From the NCBI RefSeq assembly GCF_963678635.1, contig NC_087065.1:50102452-50164451 (forward strand): a stretch of DNA of 62,000 bases, in the 5' to 3' direction. The position numbers and the translations under genes are program-made. Source of the stretch: Symsagittifera roscoffensis. Lineage: Eukaryota; Xenacoelomorpha; Acoela; Convolutidae. Below are positions 1 to 9,242 of this stretch, piece by piece; within the stretch, counting starts at the first letter, position 1; each line of letters begins with the position of its first letter. The notes under the pieces were generated by a model. That model was not told where the DNA came from, did no database searches, and saw only the letters and a list, made by a program, of their open reading frames with translations.

Positions 1-188
1 TTCCTAAAGGGGGGTCCTCACGTAAAGCAAAATCCTAGGAAAGGGTCCTTAATTTTTTGAGGACCCTCATGCTAGGATTTTGTCAACGAAAGAACTTTTC
101 CAAGCAAAAAGCAGAAGACCCGCTACTTAGGATCTTGCTAAGCTTATCTTAACAACAAGAGACACGATACAAAATTCTTTCTAATTCC
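1..188 (+). repeat. Left terminal inverted repeat of the first Polinton (outer part missing)
   Basis: This stretch aligns as an imperfect inverted repeat with 15994-16200. Shared blocks include AAGGGGGGTCCT, AAAATCCTAGGAAAGGG, AATCTTG(C/G)TAAGCT, CGATACAA and TTCTTTCTAATTCC. Inside it, 28-82 is itself a hairpin whose arms are CAAAATCCTAGGA and its complement. The repeat probably continues to the left of base 1. Confidence 0.75.
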
Positions 189-964
189 AATTTTTTGGGT
201 CCTAATTATTGGTCCTGGATAATTACATGAACCTTATTAATAATTAAATTTGTTTCGGGCAAATGAATTTTCGATCTAGTTGAAATTTGTTAGTGAACGG
301 GGAATTGACTTTTATGGTATATAATAAAAATTTGCCGGCAATTTTGGCAGCGTAGCTTAACTGTTGGCAGCAGTAAACTATTTCCTTAACTTGAGCTATC
401 TTTTATGGTGAAAAGGCAGTAAATTGAAATTACTCTCCAAAAGCGGAGGCCGTGTCTAGGCAAAGTATACCAAATGATAAAGTTGCCAAATTTTGAAATA
501 CGAAGAATGAAATTAGAGGAAACTTGGTGTACTGAAGATATTGTTAATGTACCTTTATAACTAGGAGTGTTTCCAACCACAGAAAACAGCTTATTTTTTA
601 AAATTCTGTAATGAAAGCTACTTCGTGTTTCTCGAGAGGGCAATGAAAAATTCAAAGGAAGAATTCGAGTTAACTTTCAAGGAACAGTTCTATTTGCATT
701 TGGTGCATGCACTTGGTGCATTTGCACTTGGTGCATTTGCACTTGGTGCATTTCTACAAAACAACAACATAGTACTGTGAGCGATTTGAATTCAACAACA
801 TAGTACTCATAGATTTGAATTTTGCTACTTATGAAAAAGTTTTTAAATTTTTCGTTTGATTTCAACTCAAAATGGATTGATAAATACTTCGAGAAAAAAA
901 TTCGTCCATGATTGAACCAACTATCAAAAAATAAAAAAACTTCCTGTGGTTCGTTTGATTATTT
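189..964. other. No recognised gene; AT-rich element interior
   Basis: Between the left repeat and the first coding-like remnant I see no supported gene. A 90-codon open frame on the - strand (386-655) has no recognisable motif and ordinary AT-rich composition. The only structured feature is the short tandem repeat at 693-750. Confidence 0.5.
693..750. repeat. 15-bp minisatellite, about 4 units
   Basis: Four head-to-tail units of TTTGCACTTGGTGCA, the first with one substitution and the second shortened by 2 bases. Each unit contains the inverted pair TGCAC/GTGCA, so every unit can form a small hairpin. Confidence 0.9.
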
Positions 965-1440
965 ACCACCGATAACTTAATGAGTCTAAGTTGTATTTGC
1001 AAGGTCAATTTGATTTCCACTGGCTTGAATTTCAATATGTTGGAAAGGTAGTGAAAAAAATAAACAATGAGATTGAAAAAAAAACAGAGTAACTCCTATT
1101 GATTTAAAAGCAATTCAGGAAGTTTTAACGTCTTCGAAACAAACTAATCCAGATAATTCTAACCGAAGAAACTATTTTCTAGCTGCATGTTCTCTGTTTT
1201 TTGTTAGTTCTGATAAACCTAACTACGACAGTTTAGTTATCTTGAGACCTTATGGTGTCTTGATTAGTGTTGATAAATCTTCCTTGGACAAACATTTTAA
1301 AAAATCCAAAATTTGACAATTGCACGCTAATTTGCACGATGCGGCCGGACTTATACTCGAGTTTTACCACGATGGTTTCGCGTACTGTATCATGTTGCCC
1401 TGGAACTGCAAAACAGCTTATTGGGACATTTGAGTGAAAA
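965..1440 (+). pseudogene. Unrecognised coding remnant inside the first Polinton
   Basis: Three blocks in different + frames read like protein with balanced composition. The first is around 985-1085, the second is a 73-codon open stretch from 1095 to a TGA at 1314, and the third follows from about 1320 to 1430 and includes the string LHDAAGLILEFYHDGF. A poly-A run near 1075-1085 and the TGA at 1314 separate them, which suggests one gene broken by indels and stops. I do not recognise the family. Its place just inside the left repeat, upstream of the virion genes, is where Polintons often carry variable or integrase genes, but I see no DDE integrase motif. Confidence 0.35.
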
Positions 1441-1621
1441 AGCTTTCTGCCTTCTGGTTAAGTTGAAAAACTAGAAGTTAATCATTTACTAGAAAACTAA
1501 GCGAGAGATCAGTTGCGCTTGACTAGGAAGGCTTTCGTTTGAAAAACGCCTTCGCAAGAAAAACGCTTTTCTGGTTAGAGAATTAGCAAAAACAACTTCA
1601 GACTACAGCGACTGACCTTTT

Positions 1622-1960
1622 TTGTTACTTCCAGTGAATTTCAATGTACTACCCAAGCTCGAACAAAAGGCTTACAACTGGTTAAAAATATATTTATACG
1701 GTCTCCCCTGGGAAAACGATGATTACCTTTACTTAAACTTAAAACAAATTCTTTGGAGTTTTGTGTTGAGAAATCATTGTGGCGTTTCTTACGCTAAAGG
1801 AAAAGAAAAAACAGATTTTTTGGCCAAGTACTTGGACCAAAAAATTGAAAACCTAGATGGTTTGAGCTGTCCTCGGGTTAAAAACATATATATTTCAAAA
1901 AATAACCAAGTTGGTATAGACATATACCTCATTACAAATCCAGGAATCATTGTGCTCTGA
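1622..1960 (+). CDS. Hypothetical protein, 112 codons, first Polinton
   Basis: An open frame containing KLEQKAYNWLKIY near the N-terminus, SYAKGKEKTDFLAKYLD in the middle and GLSCPRVKNI near the C-terminus. The composition looks like a folded globular protein rather than chance AT-rich translation. The pattern (aromatic helix, then a K-G-x-E-K segment, then a C-P motif) resembles an uncharacterised protein often seen with virus-like and transposon sequences in invertebrate genomes, but this is a weak impression. The listed start is a TTG, so the true start is uncertain and the gene may be truncated at either end. It ends in a short hydrophobic tail before a TGA followed by a poly-A run, which may mark a frameshift. 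No function is assigned. Confidence 0.4.
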   Translation: MLLPVNFNVLPKLEQKAYNWLKIYLYGLPWENDDYLYLNLKQILWSFVLRNHCGVSYAKGKEKTDFLAKYLDQKIENLDGLSCPRVKNIYISKNNQVGIDIYLITNPGIIVL

Positions 1961-2245
1961 AGAAAAAAAAAGTTTTTTATGATTGGTTGAAAAATGAACA
2001 ACAGCGAAGATCAGCGAAAGTGGAGGCATACCTATCAAAATCATTGTTTTTTGCGTAGATGATTCCAGAAGCTGATATTAAAATTTCCTTAGGATTTCAA
2101 GATTAGAGCTTATCAATTACAGCGGCCAAAATGTTCAGAAGAAAGCGAAAATAATATTTTCCGAAGAAGAGTTGTTTACATTAAAGAGATTTTTTCCAGT
2201 TGTTGATCAATTTGTATACCTCCAAAGATTCAAGTTTATCAAAAA

Positions 2246-2557
2246 ATGTTAGCCAGCAAACGAGGAGTCTATCTTCCCGAACTAGTCATGGTACCCAAAC
2301 GTCAGCCAGGAGTTCAGATGCATCTAAACAAAAGTGAATTGCCAGATGAAATTAAGACGATGGTGAAAGAGGATACTGTGAAGAAAAAAATGTACAACAA
2401 AAAGACTGCAAATATCCCAGCAAACTATATTCTAGAAATACATGACTTAAATGATAGAGATTTCACACGTTATGGAAACTTGTACTGTTCTCAATACTAT
2501 TTTAAGTTTTTTACAAGCTTCATTTACAGTGAGAAAAAGTCTAACACAGTCTGTTGA
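2246..2557 (+). CDS. Hypothetical protein, 103 codons, first Polinton
   Basis: An ATG-initiated frame rich in lysine and charged residues (for example LPDEIKTMVKEDTVKKKMY), becoming aromatic toward the C-terminus (NLYCSQYYFKFF). No domain is recognised. It sits between the 112-codon frame and the packaging ATPase in the same orientation, so it may be a small virion or DNA-binding gene or a fragment of one. Frames upstream (1960-2240) are broken, so this could also be the tail of a longer decayed gene. The alternative is chance openness in AT-rich DNA. Confidence 0.35.
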   Translation: MLASKRGVYLPELVMVPKRQPGVQMHLNKSELPDEIKTMVKEDTVKKKMYNKKTANIPANYILEIHDLNDRDFTRYGNLYCSQYYFKFFTSFIYSEKKSNTVC

Positions 2558-2573
2558 TTAAATCATTTCTCAA

Positions 2574-2774
2574 ATGTCAGAAACAACAGCAGCAGTAGAG
2601 GAATCTGACGCAACAATAAAAACAGAGTTGTTTATAACAAGACAAACAGTGAAAAAGTCTTGGATTTTTTGTAACAATGTAACTTCGCCCAGGTCTGAAG
2701 TAGTTTTTGTTTCGCAAATGGTAGTATTTCTAACTTTAATAAATTTCTGCATTCTCAAATTTTCTTTCACTTAA
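2574..2774 (+). CDS. Short hypothetical protein with hydrophobic C-terminus
   Basis: A 66-codon ATG frame. The first half is polar (MSETTAAVEESDATIKTE); the last 25 residues are hydrophobic and could form one membrane segment (VVFVSQMVVFLTLINFCIL). It lies directly upstream of the ATPase remnant in the same orientation. The opposite strand carries an equally long open frame over the same bases, so a chance frame cannot be excluded. Confidence 0.22.
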   Translation: MSETTAAVEESDATIKTELFITRQTVKKSWIFCNNVTSPRSEVVFVSQMVVFLTLINFCILKFSFT

Positions 2775-2829
2775 TTTAGTTGCGAAGAAACTTCGCTTTG
2801 GTTCTCGGTTTTATCAGGCTTGGTTGATT

Positions 2830-3530
2830 ACGACAAACCCAAGGAAATGAATTAACGATTGATACTTCGACAATAGTATTCATGGCGATAGTGGGAGCCT
2901 CAGGACCCGGGAAAACTGAGTAATTTTGAAATTTTTGACGGGAAGTACTTTTTCACTTAAATTTGGAACCGTTCTATATCTCTCAAAAGAGATGCAGCCT
3001 GTATTCTTAAAAAAAAAGACTTCTCGCGAAGTAATTGTTAAGTTCATGATCTTCAACGGATTCGAATCCGTAAGAAATTTAGAAAAAGATCTTCTAGTTT
3101 TCGATGATTCATGTAAAGACATCTATAGGGACAATTATTTGTTAGATTAGCGATAGCGGGTAGATATAGAGGGACAGATGTAATATATGTAAAGCATAAC
3201 TCGTTTCAACAAAATCGATGGTCGCGTACGATTGATTTGCACACTTCACACATCATTCTGTTCAAATCGCCTCGTGATGTTCAGCAACTAGATCTTTTAA
3301 GAAGGCAACTGAATGTATCAAAATTTTGAGAAGCTGTTATTAGCTACCAGAGGCTCTCTTGGACATTTTCAAATCGACTTGGACACTCGTACATGAGATT
3401 GTTTGAGATGTTGTTAAAATATCAAACGGCCTGTGCCATTAGCTTTTTATTTACCCTTGTCTAACGCAGAAAATACTCCAATCACAAACGAAAAAAAAAC
3501 GTATCCATTCTGCGGCATATGATACTACTG
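2830..3530 (+). pseudogene. Packaging ATPase (A32/FtsK-HerA type), broken
   Basis: This would be the motor that pumps DNA into the capsid. A P-loop, GASGPGKT, is readable near 2897-2920 after a hydrophobic strand (TIVFMAIV), with proline where serine is usual. A TGA follows almost at once. In another frame, 2926-3150 carries a Walker-B-like LLVFDDS and ends at a TAG. A third open stretch, 3150-3326, contains GTDVIYVKHNSF, then RTIDL, HIILFKSPRD and RRQLN, the conserved C-terminal half of Polinton/A32 ATPases. Weaker matching sequence in a further frame continues to about 3500. At least three stops or frame changes are present, so it is non-functional. Order and spacing relative to the capsid genes fit the Polinton layout. 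Confidence 0.82.
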
Positions 3531-3746
3531 AAACCTGACCAACAAGGACAGTTAAATAGAAAAACTTCAAATCGCGGAATCATAACACTGATTTGTGAAA
3601 GTTTGCTCAATGTAATCAATAAAAAGGTACCCGTTAAAATCGCAAATATCAATTGATTCGAGACAACATGAAAATATTTGATCACTCCAAAAACCAGTGT
3701 TGTCGAAAACGTGCGATTATTTTGAGTGAAAAAGGCTTCCATTTAG
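3519..3746 (+). pseudogene. Small late-type protein remnant
   Basis: A 75-codon frame from ATG 3519 to TAG 3744 with three internal TGA stops. The readable core, LICESLLNVINKKVPVKIAN, followed by KYLITPKTSVVE, resembles a short basic protein that commonly lies between the packaging ATPase and the capsid genes in Polinton/adintovirus-like elements. Its function is not established; a small structural or core role is usually assumed from position. The longer-looking open frame on the opposite strand has no family resemblance and is treated as a shadow. Confidence 0.5.
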
Positions 3747-3789
3747 TACGACAAATACTTTTTTGTTACGAGTACCTCACAACTTAATT

Positions 3790-4386
3790 ATGACTGCTGA
3801 AGAATTCATCCTAACTCGAAACACTTATGTGTTAAAGAGCAGCCACATGCTGCACGTGTTTTTTAAGATAAAAATATTGAAAAAAAACGCTTAACTATGC
3901 TACCTTAACCGGCTTAGAACCCAATTACCTCCTCAAACTGGTAAGACTACTACAACGAAGGAAACATTTACGGAAAATGCTGAGTGCCATCAAGAGCATC
4001 TTAAACTGTTAACGGACGATGAAGAAGAACCAGTCAAACGTGATAAAGAGGAAATATTAGAAAAAAACGATAAGCAGACCGAAAGTATTTTAGAACGGTT
4101 ACAATTTTTAGAAAATAAAAAATATTTTAGAGAAAAAACCAAACTTGAAATCATAGAAAATTCAGACAAAGTAACCATAAACCGTGACAATGAGGTGATA
4201 TTTGTAGATAAAGTACCAACAGGACTTAAAGCTGCAATATTTTTATACGACTTACAACAACCAACAAAAAAATTAAACATTCCGTCGTTCGTTAACACTT
4301 TAACTGCTACTAACAGAGGACCGATTGGGAGAAAATTATACAGGTCTGAACTAATTCGCGTTCTGGAGAAGAACAACCATGACTGA
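3790..4386 (+). pseudogene. Acidic virion-associated protein, at least one in-frame stop
   Basis: From ATG 3790 the same frame runs to TGA 4384 with a single TAA at 3892-3894 (codon 35). The N-terminus (MTAEEFIL) is followed by an acidic linker (LLTDDEEEPVKRD), a coiled-coil-prone stretch (ILERLQFLENKK) and a C-terminal domain with VTINRDNEVIFVDKV, then FLYDLQQPTKKLN. This C-terminal pattern is shared with a conserved but uncharacterised Polinton protein encoded beside the capsid genes. The stop codon overlaps the start of the next gene (ATG 4379). A homologous copy is on the - strand at 61405-62000. Around codon 35 the two copies differ in frame, so an additional small indel is likely. Confidence 0.65.
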
Positions 4387-4762
4387 GGGCACTTACATCA
4401 GCCTTCTCACCCATAATGTTCCCCCTTCCTTAACAATTACCCTAGTTGTATCTGCATCAATGATTATTTTTAGGAATAACACTCTGGCCAACTTTAAAAT
4501 CTCCTGAGTGAAGAAAAAAATTAGCAAGAAGAATGAAGAGAAGCAGTTACGGAAATTACCTTTCCTACTCAGATAAACAACGTAACTGACAACAGCATTA
4601 AGTACTAGAAGAGATCGATTTATAGCAAGCATGAAAACTTTTGGTCTAATATTTCTAATATTTCTGCGAACTTGCGCACAGAAACTGGAGGACTTGTTCT
4701 TTTCGCTGGAGGGGGAAAAGTTGTTCTGACTTTGAAATTTCAAAAGTTTACCAATTGTCAAT
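4379..4762 (+). pseudogene. Minor capsid (penton-like) protein, internally deleted
   Basis: Starts at ATG 4379, overlapping the previous stop by 8 bases. The first 42 codons are open to a TGA at 4505 and contain THNVPPS and FRNNTLANFKIS, the N-terminal pattern of the Polinton single-jelly-roll minor capsid protein. Further sequence shared with the second copy (RDRFIASMK) lies near 4610-4645. Then about 45 unrelated bases lead directly to the last part of the gene (TGGLVLFAGGG, 4680-4712). Compared with 60695-61421, about 340 bp of the middle of the gene is missing. The protein would form capsid vertices; this copy cannot. Confidence 0.6.
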
Positions 4763-5028
4763 ATGGATTCATATTACCACAACCAAGCAAACCTACCCCA
4801 TTTCTCGGGGCATTGCAGACAACGAGGCAGTGGTTTGGTGCATTAGCCTCGGGAATAGGATGAGTGGCATTTCCACTGGCTCGAAAATTTGTGATACTTG
4901 CAGCTAAGAAGATCGGAAAAGAACTACTTCATCTGGCAGCTCCAGAACTGATAGAAATTGCAAAAAAAGAAAAAGGCCTATACAGGCACTCAAAAGCACC
5001 GTTAGAAAAACAATCAAAAAACAAGTAG
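4763..5028 (+). pseudogene. X-like basic core peptide (adenovirus pX-like)
   Basis: A short gene from ATG 4763 to TAG 5026. The N-terminus (MDSYYHNQANLPHFSG) leads into RQRGSG, then after a +1 frame change FGALASGIG, a TGA at 4861, and then FPLARKFVILAAKKIG and a lysine-rich tail. The layout of an RG-rich motif, a hydrophobic helix and a basic tail is typical of the small core or minor virion peptide next to the Polinton capsid genes. In the second element (60191-60682) the same region stays in one frame, which supports the frame change here being damage. Confidence 0.65.
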
Positions 5029-5100
5029 GAGGAGGAAGTAGACCTCAAAAAAATCATCCGAAAGGAACAACGGTGTTGAAACGAAAAACGAGACGCGTCA

Positions 5101-6410
5101 TTTTTTGAAAACGAATTGCACAGAGAAGTCGCTCCGATTTCTTTACAAGAGTTAATTAAGATTTCTAATTTAGTCCCGACTGAAGCAACTCCTAGCTCGT
5201 TGGACTTTTTTGAGAAACCTTCCTTATTTGTCACTTTTGAAAATTCGTTCATCCGAAAAATTGGACCATCATACTCTCTTGATGGTCCTATGCTCGGGTT
5301 TGAAGTACTCGGCGACAGAAATAATTTCATGGATCTTCAACGTAATCGTTTGGAAATAGTTGCACGAATTGTTCGAAGCAATGGAACCGTGCTTCGAACG
5401 CATGCTACAGAGGCGTCAAACAGAGACACGCCATATTTCGTTAACAATCCTTTGTCTTCATTACTTACTGTCTCCAAATGGTGAGAAAACGTCAACTACC
5501 AACGCTAATTTTGCCCATGAAAGCTTTATTGAGACCGAGTTTTCATAGTTAATGATGCCAAGAAAACATGGTTGGCTTGTCAAGGTTATTATTATGAAGA
5601 CAACCCAACAGCTTTTGACGGTAATGGAAGGATAGCTGAGGATGTTACGGAGCATAAAATTTCGTTGCGTCATCGAACGAGCTAAAGCTATTTGGTAAAC
5701 CGGCGTGACAATTGGATTGTCTCTTAGACGTTCTCCTAACGATTTTGTTGTCATTTCTGAATATGCAGCTAAACACTATAAGGTTCAAATAATCTAAGCT
5801 AATCTCTATGTCTGAAAGATGACTGTGATTCTCTAATCAATATAAAAAGTTTTGTTGAAGAACCCGGCCAATTACAATTACATCGAAGTAGTACCAAAAA
5901 CGTTTTTGCAACTGCAGGAGTACAAAGCTGGCGACAAGTGTTTGTTTTTGCAAAAAAACCTGTTCAAAGAATGATAGTAGCAAAGAGCATAAGCGAAGCA
6001 TATTTGGGTACTAATAGGACAAAGCCTTTTCATAACCAGAAGTTTGAGTTGAATGATATCATTGTGTAAAAAAACGGTCTACCCAGTGCCGGAACTCCCA
6101 TCTCAATATCAGAAATTATAAGAACTTTTTACAATACGGTTGAGGCTTTCGATTCTGTTTTGAACGCTAGTCATGGAATCAGTGTCGCTAATTATGATAA
6201 TCAATATTTTATAGCTTTTGTTCTCACGTCTAATCAGGGGCTTCACACAATTTTATTCATCCTCTTTCGACCAATTGCACTATTTTGGTCGAACTCAAAT
6301 TTGATGCAGGTCTCGTTAATAACGTCGACTTATTGTTTATGGGAGAGCGTGCATCAACAGTTTATGTGCGTTCAGATAGAAAAATTACCAAAAATACTCT
6401 TATGACCTAA
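5101..6410 (+). pseudogene. Major capsid protein (double jelly-roll, F54H12.2-like), frameshifted
   Basis: The major structural protein of the Polinton particle. The open stretch 5116-5484 contains SLDFFEKPSLFVTFENSF, then GPMLGFEVLGDRNNFMDL, the hallmark N-terminal region of the family often annotated as 'F54H12.2-like'. Later pieces in other frames include DAKKTWLACQGYYYEDNP (about 5555-5610), NYNYIEVVPKTF (about 5865-5900), KPVQRMIVAKSISEAYLG (about 5955-6012) and SVANYDNQYFIAFVLTS (about 6180-6235). By comparison with the second copy, the natural stop is TAA 6408. The real N-terminus is unclear because the listed start is TTG. Several indels and stops make it non-functional. It is followed 7 bases later by the protease. 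Confidence 0.82.
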
Positions 6411-6417
6411 GCTAGAC

Positions 6418-6890
6418 ATGGATAATCTTAAAATGACGGAAATTAATAACCGTTGTAAACATTTGAAATATCGCTTCAGCGGTATTTTTCCGGTAGATTT
6501 TCCATGCTCTTCAGTATTGTACAACGATAATACGTTCATGATTACAAATGTTTCACCATCATATCAACATGGAAACCATTGATGCTTTTTGCTCAAGCTG
6601 AACGACAGAAAATCTTCGCAGATCCTCTAGGTAAAAGATTATATGATTATCTCCTCGTGTACAAGAATATGCGACGTACAATTCACAAGGGAAATCAACT
6701 GCTGATGAAAAAATCAATACAATTAGCTGACTCAGTGTTATGCGGAGTTTTTTGTATTTATGTTGCTCATGTTATACTAACAAACAAATTTCCAAAAGGT
6801 TTCAAAACTAACGATGTTTATTCGATAAGATTTGCTAAACATAAGTTATTTTCAACTATTTTAATGATGATTTTGTGAAATTTTTAAATT
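6418..6890 (+). pseudogene. Adenain-like maturation cysteine protease, frameshifted
   Basis: Begins at ATG 6418, just after the capsid stop. The first frame gives FSGIFPVDFPCS and GNHWCF, containing the presumed catalytic histidine. After a frame change near 6580 the second frame gives IFADPLG (presumed acidic residue), then SIQLADSVLCGVFCIYVAH, with the conserved glutamine and the CG nucleophile cysteine. This H...D...Q...C order is that of adenain-type (C5/C48-like) Polinton proteases that process capsid precursors. All catalytic residues are still visible but lie in two frames. The 3' end is approximate; the homologous end in the second element is at 59203-59271. Confidence 0.78.
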
Positions 6891-7122
6891 CAATTTTTTA
6901 AAATTTTTTTCTTAATAACAACTGATTTTCTTTTTCCACAAGTTTATGTGAACCGCGAAATGGTTCATATCAAGTCCTTCGAAATATTAAGGCATGGTCA
7001 TTTGGTTTAAGGCATGGCCTCCCGCTTGTATAATGACTTTTTTTAAAGTACAAGAGGGCACAAAAAAAAATTAAAACTTGAATTTCTTCTCAATGACAAA
7101 ATTCACGAACAAAGTGCTTGAA
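6891..7122. other. Short non-coding spacer with a GGCATGG repeat
   Basis: AT-rich spacer after the protease. GGCATGGTCATTTGGTTTA is followed immediately by a second AGGCATGGCC half-unit near 6992-7022. The same pair is kept in the second element near 59360-59395, so it is an old feature of the element. Confidence 0.5.
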
Positions 7123-7700
7123 TCAATTTCCATTCAACCATACCCACTTAAAATTAGTAAAATGTTCAATTGTTACGTTAGTAATCTTGTCAGTTTGAAT
7201 TAGAGCAGATTTAGTCCGCGAGCCGAAGCAAGCTTGAGGCAATCGTCTGCGAACTGGAACACCACTAACATATAGATTGTTGATGGAACTATAATTCACA
7301 GCTATTTTCAAGTTTTCCATCATAGGCCCAGACAGTTGATGGTTGGAGCGACCCAAAATTAAATATTTGAAAGTGGAGAGAAGGCGAAGGACAACGAAGG
7401 CTTTTTAAGTCAATTTGTTTAGTAAATTGGTAGACTCTTTCGTGAATTCGAGCTGCACATGATAATTTTCTTCGTTGTCAATCGAATGATAGCAAAAATC
7501 TAAGTTTTTCGAATGGAGGATACAGCAACATTTGCAATTGAAGTGACGCCAGAGACATAATTTTTGTAATTACATGTAATTTTTACGGAATTTTTGAAAT
7601 TTCAGGGGATTGCTTATACATTGCTTCAACCATTCCTTTGTAGTTTCAATTAATTAACGGGTTACAAACGTTACAATACTCGACTGTTACGCAAAACTGA
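7123..7700 (-). pseudogene. Minus-strand gene remnant, family not recognised
   Basis: An open - strand frame (7123-7356) with GPMMENLKIAVNYSSINN, YVSGVPVRRRLPQA, ALIQTDKITNVTIEHF and NFKWVWLNGN. The second element carries the same region at 59457-59775, with GPMMEKLKIAVN and VSGVPVR recognisable in the same relative frame. Substitutions spread over codons and a conserved frame suggest this is the C-terminal end of a real element gene transcribed convergently to the capsid-protease block. Upstream on the - strand (to about 7700) fragments such as NEENYHVQLEFTKEST may be its middle, broken by stops. No function is assigned; a surface or fibre-like protein is only a guess from position. Confidence 0.42.
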
Positions 7701-8639
7701 TATCATCGTTTTCACTTAAACATTCCTCTTCTGAGCATGAATTTTTTTTAGATTTGTTTTACTTTTCTCTAAGTTTTCAGTAAAATCGCAACTTTTTCCT
7801 GTCGTCAGTTTTTTGATTTTTGTGTAATTGTCCGCCAAGGACTTGAACTCACCAGTTGTCAAACATTTTCGTTGTCGATACTTGAAAGTTCCTTTTTCGA
7901 CTTTTGTAAATTTTTATTGTTATATAAGTAACGTTCTGTGCGGATGTTTTTGCACCGACTCTAACTAAACGTTAATCATTCGAAGATATATCCCACAAGT
8001 CATCGAAATAGTCAACATCCGTTTCAAGAGAAGCGTACATAAAATAAAGAGTATCAACCAACTGGCCCATAGTAGAAGTTTATGTGACAAATTTTTAGGC
8101 GCCTCAAGCCATAATGATAAAACTCAATCACCAAGGATATAATATTTTCAATTTTTTATACAGTAATTTAGTTGTTTTTATCTTCCGGGTATACCGAAAA
8201 AATCTTCTTTTGTTTTTTATGACGGTTAACTTAAAGACTGCTATCAATCATGGCAATGAAACTTAAACAGTATGACACAGAGTGACCGGCAAACTAACAA
8301 GAAAAATTGAACCTGAGTGCTTTCGCCCGTAGCCATTTTAATAAAGCTATCAAAGAATTCTAAAAATACGGGTTTTCACATGCAAACTTAACATAACCTT
8401 AAGCGTCATGCGTAAAAAAATAAATACAACTTGGTAGCCTCGGTCGAAATATCAATAGTTTCGACCTAGTTGAGCCATGCCACCCCTTTCCTTTGATTTA
8501 TGATTTTTTTCATAATTTTCATTCTCTCAATTTCATTTCGTCGATTCAGTCATATCACTTTTAAAAAAATAAAAAACATCTGGAAGTGATGACTTAACTT
8601 TTGCAAATAATATCAGTGTCTGATCGAGAAAGAACAAAT
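7701..8639. other. No recognised gene; AT-rich element interior
   Basis: Both strands are full of stops, with poly-A and poly-T runs and no conserved motif that I can see. It may hold further decayed parts of the convergent - strand gene, but nothing can be supported. Confidence 0.5.
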
Positions 8640-9242
8640 ATCTACCAAACATACTCTTGAGTATCGATTGCAGTCATCCATCAACAGAAAGAGAGAGGCT
8701 CTCCGTCTACTGCAAGTCCGTTCAATGACTCGGCTCCCCGATGAAAACAATGGCAATGAAAACGCGGAATGGACTACAAAAGTCACATATTGCTACCTAA
8801 TTACCTTCTTGATCAAATACATCTAGTTCGACAGAACCGAAAAAGAATGTGAGTTGCACTATTCACGAGAGCTATCCAGCGTTAGAAACGACTGAGATAA
8901 ACGATACAACCTCCTTCGAGCAGTCTGCCAGAAAAATTTTCTTCGCGTTAGACTGCGAGTCAATCCCATCGTACAAAAATCACGAGGGATGTATTCGTGA
9001 TTATGCAGAGCGCGAAGCGTACTGGGATATTCCGACAGCAATGTCTCCCGAGTTCTTTGTTAGGGAAGCAGTTTCAACTCCAGAACAATCAACTTCATAT
9101 TCGGATGCTTGGGTTTCCTAGTGCGGAGACAATTGATCTACTGACCCCAGACTTTTTTCAGGAAATCCCCCTTACTGAAGCACGCTATGCGCTAAGAAAG
9201 GGCAAACTGCAACATTTCGAGTGTTCTAATAACTTAACATGA
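8640..9242 (+). pseudogene. Unrecognised coding remnant, first Polinton
   Basis: Three overlapping + frames give protein-like text. About 8650-8780 reads RLQSSINRKREALRLLQV and MTRLPDENNGNENAEW. 8849-9121 is an acidic frame with SPEFFVREAVSTPEQS. The tail in another frame, up to 9242, contains IDLLTPDFFQEIPLTEARY. Together they look like one gene of about 200 codons with two frame changes. Base composition is clearly less AT-rich than the flanks on both sides, which supports former coding. No family is recognised. Confidence 0.38.

Noticed and set aside
3482-3742. 86-codon minus-strand frame
   Set aside because: Antisense to the late-type protein remnant on the + strand, which has family-like motifs; a shadow.
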